A stretch of DNA of 9,455 nt from Clostridia bacterium (lineage in GTDB: Bacteria; Bacillota_A; Clostridia; UBA1381): NCBI GenBank assembly GCA_017553025.1, contig JAFZNF010000052.1:1-9455 (forward strand), written 5' to 3'. Under the pieces are notes generated by a model. That model was not told where the DNA came from. It saw only the letters and a list, made by a program, of their open reading frames with translations, and ran no database searches. Positions 5,797-9,455 of this stretch are shown here, piece by piece. The translations under genes and the position numbers were made by a program. The stretch's first letter is position 1; each line of letters starts with the position of its first letter.

Positions 5797-8778
5797 CTAC
5801 TTATATACGGGGTTTGACAGTTTCTCCATACTCGGCATATCCGATAAAACCGGCAGGGAATACTGCGTACCTGATTTTTCCCACGCTGTTTCATCCCAGC
5901 CCAGAAGTCCGTTTTCCGATAGCGGTTTTAAGTAAAATTCTGTATTTAAAAGGTCTGCGGCAGTCCTTTTTGTTCCGTTTTTCTCGATTTGCGGAACAGT
6001 ACCTGCGTTTATACGCATCTGCGCACATCTGTAATTATCGCTGATATCGCATACTTCATATTCCCCGACTATCGCACCCGCTGATTTTTTTCCAAGTATT
6101 TTGGGATTAAGCGCAACATTCTGAGTTATAAATGTATCCTGCGCTTTTGCGCAAATTCCCCCGGATACTGCATCTTCACCGGATAGCAGAATATTTCCCG
6201 CAGAATACGTGTTTTGTATATTTGAGTCATACGCCTCTGCGCAGATACCGCCCGATATCGCATTTTCGCTTTCTGCTATTGCATTTTGAAGCGAAAAACA
6301 GTTATAAATCACAGAGCCTGTCATACGCGCGCAGATACCGCCTGATATTGCTCCATTCGCTGACTGGTAAATATTTCCGCCCGATGCACACTTATAAATC
6401 TGACTGCCCGAAGAAATTGCGCAAATTCCGCCGAAAACGGAATTTGTGCCCTCTGCCTTGGTTTCCGCATATGAAACGCACTCCGAAATATATCCGCTGT
6501 TATCAAATCCGCAAATTCCCCCGAAAACGGAATTTGTTCCTGCAACCTGTATGGTTCCCGAAAATTTGCTTTTACTCACAACAGCGTTATTTACCGCACA
6601 TATTCCGCCTATTGCGGCTCCGCTTTCGCCTATAATCCGTACATTTGCCTCACAGCCTTCAATACTGCCGTTATTTTCTCCCGCAAACGTTCCTGCTTGT
6701 TTCGCTCTTTCCGTATATATTTCCCCTGAAACCATACAATTTTCAATATATCCGTAATTGCAGGCGGTTATAACTGCACCGTTTATATTCGTAGCCTTAA
6801 CATTCTCAATTTTCAGATTTTTGACCGTTCCTCCCGTTATGTTGGAGAATAATCCGCTCTCACCCCTTAAAACGAGATTGTATATCGTATGCCCGTTTCC
6901 GTCAAGCGTACCTGAAAATCCGTCCTTTGCATCTATTGTCTTAAACGGCACGCTTAATGCGATATCACGTGCCAGAACATAGTGACCCTTGACATTTTTC
7001 CTTATTTCCAAAAAGCCGTCTTCGTCATATATCTCCTTGGGAAAATACGGAGTTCTTCCGCTTTCAAGCATAGGTTCTGCCGCATTTTTGGGACATACAA
7101 GCACAAAACCGCCTGACGGAGTCTGCCAATTTCTCCTGTCCCAGCCGATATCAAAATAGAATTCAGGGTCTGTAAAGCTCTCCCAAGACATTTGGAGTCC
7201 GTTTCTTGAGTCTGCGCTGTCCTCCGTCCTTGCCGCATTGGAAACCATATCGGAAAGGCTGAAATTATTCTGCATCTTTCCGTCTTTTCTGTTTGTTGAG
7301 ATTTTCCCGCCATTATAGGTCATTGTATTATAAACGGCAATATTTACCGCGGCGCAGTTTTCTATAGTACCGCCGTTATTCTGCCCCGCTATTCCGCCTG
7401 CATACATATCGGACTTGACCGTTTCTGCGCAGGACAGACATTCGGTAATATGTCCTCTGTTTTGCCCCGCTATTCCGCCTGCGAAACTGCCTGCTGCTAC
7501 CGTATACGCGCAGGACAGACAATTCTTTATTTCACCCTTGTTTATACCGCAGATACCGCCTCCGTTGTTGCCGTTCACCTCAACATTTCCCGTAACACAG
7601 CAGCCTGTTATAACGCCTCCGTTATTCTCGCCTGCAATAATTCCTGCAGAATTTTTTGCTTTTATGTCGGCATCTACAGTCAGATTTTTGACCGTTCCTC
7701 CGTTTATATCGGCAAAAAGTCCTGCTCCCTCCGTATTACCTGTTACCGAAAGCCCCGTTATTCTGTATCCTCCTCCGTCTATACTTCCGCTGAAGTTCTT
7801 TACAGGCGTCCATTTTTTTGAGATGTCTATGTCCGTGCCAAGCACATATGCCCTGTCAGGAAAATTTGCTATTTGCGTAAGCTGAAGTTCGGTATAAATT
7901 ACATAAGGATTGCTCTCCGTTCCGTATCCTCTGATAAATGCGAGCGGCGCCGCATTTTGGATTTCTTTGATTTGAGTGCGTCCGCTTTCCCTTGAAACCG
8001 CCTTTACATATACATTATAGGTACTGTTTATGTCTGCGCCTATGTATATTGTTTCCTCCGTTCCGCAAGCCAGATTTTCGGAAAAGCTTTCCCATCTGTA
8101 TCCGCGTTCTCCCTTTTTTTGAAGTGCGTAATATACAGAGCAATCCTCCAGTGTTTTAACATCAACACAAACCCTGTTAAATGTTTGCTGCTTAGAAAGT
8201 TTCGGGTAATTTTTGGCAAAACAGCTGTTTTTCGAGTTTATTTCACGGTATTTATACAGCACTGAGATTATTTCTTCCCTTGTTATGCTCCGTTTGGGAA
8301 CGGGAAGATATTTCCAGTCGGAAAAAACACCGTTTTCAAAAGCATATCCGAAATAATCCTCGGCATAATCCGAAACCCCGCTGTAACTGCCCTTATGCGA
8401 CACCGCATTATAGTATCTGCCTATTATCGATACCGCGTCCTCGGTTTTTATAAGGTCGTAAGGTCTTGCCGTGCCGTCTTCAAATCCCGAAAAAATCCCG
8501 CTGAAATTTGCGGCAGAAACAAAGGGTTCAAACCAATCTCCGTCACTCACATCGGAAAATACGTTTTCTCCGCCCGAAAGCTCCAAAAACCGCACCAAAA
8601 AGGTCAGAAACTCCGCTCTTGTAGCCTCCTGTTCCTCGTGCAGATTTCCTTTGCCGTCGCCCAGTATTATCCCGTCCGCTCTTGCAGTAGAAAGAATTTC
8701 CTGCATTTTATCGGAGCTTGCGCAAAAACAGGGCACAGCCTGTATAAATATGAGCAAAAATATCAGAAATTTCTTCAT
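5797..8778 (-). CDS. Large exported SLH protein with two GLUG-type beta-solenoid modules
   Basis: A 993-residue surface protein. A signal peptide (MKKFLIFLLIFIQAVPCFCA) leads into three divergent SLH units at about 22-65 (TRAEF at 53), 74-122 (motif degraded to KTEDA) and 135-180 (ITREEI at 165). Residues about 198-275 are a beta-rich, possibly Fn3-like segment. Two solenoid modules follow, at about 286-565 and 575-985. Each opens with an N-cap of the type YVLGTDIDIS...FSGSIDGGGYRITGL and TVKNL, continues with Gly-rich GLUG-like rungs (GGIAGQN, GGICA), and closes with a Tyr/Trp-rich cap (DIGWDRRNWQ; LGWDETAWE). Rungs are 27-28 residues in the first module and 29-30 in the second. GLUG-repeat proteins are generally cell-surface proteins, often thought to be adhesive; no catalytic motif is visible, so the function is open. 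A GGGAG site lies 6 bases before the ATG. The gene follows cls by 19 bases, which suggests cotranscription. Confidence 0.88.
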   Translation of the reverse strand: MKKFLIFLLIFIQAVPCFCASSDKMQEILSTARADGIILGDGKGNLHEEQEATRAEFLTFLVRFLELSGGENVFSDVSDGDWFEPFVSAANFSGIFSGFEDGTARPYDLIKTEDAVSIIGRYYNAVSHKGSYSGVSDYAEDYFGYAFENGVFSDWKYLPVPKRSITREEIISVLYKYREINSKNSCFAKNYPKLSKQQTFNRVCVDVKTLEDCSVYYALQKKGERGYRWESFSENLACGTEETIYIGADINSTYNVYVKAVSRESGRTQIKEIQNAAPLAFIRGYGTESNPYVIYTELQLTQIANFPDRAYVLGTDIDISKKWTPVKNFSGSIDGGGYRITGLSVTGNTEGAGLFADINGGTVKNLTVDADIKAKNSAGIIAGENNGGVITGCCVTGNVEVNGNNGGGICGINKGEIKNCLSCAYTVAAGSFAGGIAGQNRGHITECLSCAETVKSDMYAGGIAGQNNGGTIENCAAVNIAVYNTMTYNGGKISTNRKDGKMQNNFSLSDMVSNAARTEDSADSRNGLQMSWESFTDPEFYFDIGWDRRNWQTPSGGFVLVCPKNAAEPMLESGRTPYFPKEIYDEDGFLEIRKNVKGHYVLARDIALSVPFKTIDAKDGFSGTLDGNGHTIYNLVLRGESGLFSNITGGTVKNLKIENVKATNINGAVITACNYGYIENCMVSGEIYTERAKQAGTFAGENNGSIEGCEANVRIIGESGAAIGGICAVNNAVVSKSKFSGTIQVAGTNSVFGGICGFDNSGYISECVSYAETKAEGTNSVFGGICAISSGSQIYKCASGGNIYQSANGAISGGICARMTGSVIYNCFSLQNAIAESENAISGGICAEAYDSNIQNTYSAGNILLSGEDAVSGGICAKAQDTFITQNVALNPKILGKKSAGAIVGEYEVCDISDNYRCAQMRINAGTVPQIEKNGTKRTAADLLNTEFYLKPLSENGLLGWDETAWEKSGTQYSLPVLSDMPSMEKLSNPVYK
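6151..6597 (-). repeat. Tandem 90-bp repeats encoding 30-residue solenoid rungs
   Basis: Within the second solenoid module, related sequences begin at 6151, 6241, 6331, 6421 and 6511, each exactly 90 bases apart, and a further one near 6598 is 87 bases on. Each encodes a GGIC(A/G) turn plus its following strand. The pair starting at 6421 and 6511 is nearly identical over 30 bases (two differences) and both encode GTNSVFGGIC, suggesting a recent rung duplication. The spacing stays in frame throughout, so these are coding repeats, not an array of separate elements. Confidence 0.9.
7382..7563 (-). repeat. 81-bp repeats encoding 27-residue rungs of the first solenoid
   Basis: TGCCCCGCTATTCCGCCTGC at 7382-7401 recurs at 7463-7482, and a diverged copy starts at 7544. 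GCGCAGGACAGACA at 7427-7440 likewise recurs at 7508-7521. The period is exactly 81 bases (27 codons) and the encoded core is GGIAGQN plus ECLSCA or NCLSCA. It is distinct in length from the 90-bp family in the same gene. Confidence 0.88.
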
Positions 8779-8797
8779 ATTCCGCTCCCGTTCCTTT

Positions 8798-9455
8798 CTA
8801 CATAATAGGCGAAAATAGCCTGAAAAACCCCTCCTGCACCACTTTTAAAAGTCCGCGTTTTTTATACTGTTCTTCGCTTAACTCGCTGCTGCAGGACATA
8901 TCCTTTTCAAAGATTTCACGGTTTAACTTTGCAGTTTTTTCGTCATACATAAATGCATTTATTTCAAAAAGAAGTTTAAAGCTCCTTATATCGGTATTTG
9001 CCGACCCTATTGTCGAAACTTTGTCGTCCGCCGTTACGGTTTTTGCGTGAATAAACCCGGGGTAAAGATATACCTTTATCCCGCATTCCAAAGCCTCCCC
9101 AATATAGGACATAGTCGTATGATAAACATATTTTTTATCAGGAATTTGCGGTATCATTATCCGTACATCTACGCCCGATTTTTTCGCTATTTCAAGCGCC
9201 GTTAAAAACGCCTGGTCAGGGACAAAATACGGTGTCTGGATATAAACATACTTTTTTGCGCCGTTTATCATCTTAATCATACCGCATTTTATCTCTTCAT
9301 TTTTGCTGTCAGGACCTGAGGCAACTATCTGTATAGGCAGTTTTTCAGTCATATCAAACATTCCTGCAAGATTTTTTACTTTGACCTGCTCGCCTGTCGA
9401 AAATTCCCAGTCCATAGCAAAGCACCTTGCTGCGTACTCTGCCGCCTCACCGTAA
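8798..9455 (-). CDS. cls: Cardiolipin synthase, C-terminal part (start beyond the right edge)
   Basis: The frame is open from the window edge. The Met at 9415 is internal, because upstream codons continue in frame without a stop (YGEAAEYAARCFAMDWEFSTGE). The visible 218 or so residues hold the second phospholipase-D/HKD motif. Counting from that Met, H123, K125 and D130 form HAKTVTAD, with GSAN at 137-140 and the downstream FEINAF typical of bacterial Cls. The segment YVYIQTPYFVPD at 56-67 is also characteristic. The enzyme joins two phosphatidylglycerol molecules to give cardiolipin and glycerol at the cytoplasmic membrane. The first HKD motif and the N-terminal membrane segments would lie outside the window. 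The TAG stop is 19 bases before the next gene's ATG, and that gene's Shine-Dalgarno lies in the gap, so the two are probably cotranscribed. Family assignment is firm; whether the full gene is intact cannot be judged. Confidence 0.93.
   Translation of the reverse strand, partial: YGEAAEYAARCFAMDWEFSTGEQVKVKNLAGMFDMTEKLPIQIVASGPDSKNEEIKCGMIKMINGAKKYVYIQTPYFVPDQAFLTALEIAKKSGVDVRIMIPQIPDKKYVYHTTMSYIGEALECGIKVYLYPGFIHAKTVTADDKVSTIGSANTDIRSFKLLFEINAFMYDEKTAKLNREIFEKDMSCSSELSEEQYKKRGLLKVVQEGFFRLFSPIM

Noticed and set aside
6423..6445. Inverted repeat AAATTCCG / CGGAATTT with a 7-base loop, like a terminator or operator
   Set aside because: It lies within the coding sequence, lacks a T-run, and its copy 90 bases on is a by-product of the repeated GTNSVFGGIC coding unit.
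6151..6600. Regular 90-bp spacing resembling a CRISPR array or satellite
   Set aside because: The whole stretch is one open frame, the repeats keep codon phase and encode a GGIC solenoid turn, and there are no identical direct repeats with unrelated spacers.
6132..6635. Long plus-strand open frame (167 codons) opposite the GLUG gene
   Set aside because: It is antisense to a well-supported gene, has a low-complexity basic/aromatic composition and no recognisable domain or ribosome binding site. The same applies to the plus-strand frames at 7415-7885, 7450-7821 and 1630-2031.
9413..9415. Met codon as the start of the cardiolipin synthase
   Set aside because: The frame continues upstream without a stop to the window edge with Cls-like residues, and the first HKD motif would be missing, so this is an internal Met.

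Overview
The window reads as a chromosomal segment of a Gram-positive, low-to-mid GC bacterium, most likely an anaerobic member of the class Clostridia. The evidence is two proteins with triple S-layer homology (SLH) regions, purine-rich Shine-Dalgarno (SD) sites, SigA-type promoters, a TTG start, Cys-rich exported proteins, and Firmicutes-type housekeeping genes (typA, yhbY, nadD-yqeK). I cannot place it at genus level. All six genes lie on the minus strand and are read leftward. The window is almost fully coding, and no gene-free stretch exceeds about 130 bases.

In the order of transcription (right to left): (1) 9455-8798, the C-terminal part of a cardiolipin synthase with its second HKD motif, cut by the right edge. 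Nineteen bases later comes (2) 8778-5797, a 993-residue exported protein with a degenerate triple-SLH region, an Fn3-like segment and two complete GLUG-type beta-solenoid modules. (3) 5670-4246, under its own promoter and with a TTG start, is an exported triple-SLH protein with an Fn3-like linker and a C-terminal M15 metallopeptidase domain (D-Ala-D-Ala carboxypeptidase-like). It ends at a strong hairpin terminator. (4) A second promoter serves typA, yhbY and a single-ORF fusion of nadD to yqeK. The spacing is tight (18 bases, then a 13-base overlap), which suggests one operon for ribosome biogenesis and NAD/dinucleotide metabolism. (5) Immediately after the nadD-yqeK stop is a near-perfect extended -10 promoter. 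It drives a secreted protein of unknown function that runs off the left edge.

The right half therefore concerns the cell envelope: membrane phospholipid synthesis, an S-layer-associated repeat protein and an S-layer-anchored peptidoglycan peptidase. The middle is translation and cofactor housekeeping, and the left is one more exported protein. The least ordinary features are the two solenoid modules with different exact rung periods (27 and 30 residues, visible as 81-bp and 90-bp DNA repeats) and stacked cysteine ladders, the shared chassis of the two SLH proteins, and the NadD-YqeK fusion. I see no CRISPR array, mobile element, tRNA, rRNA or convincing riboswitch.
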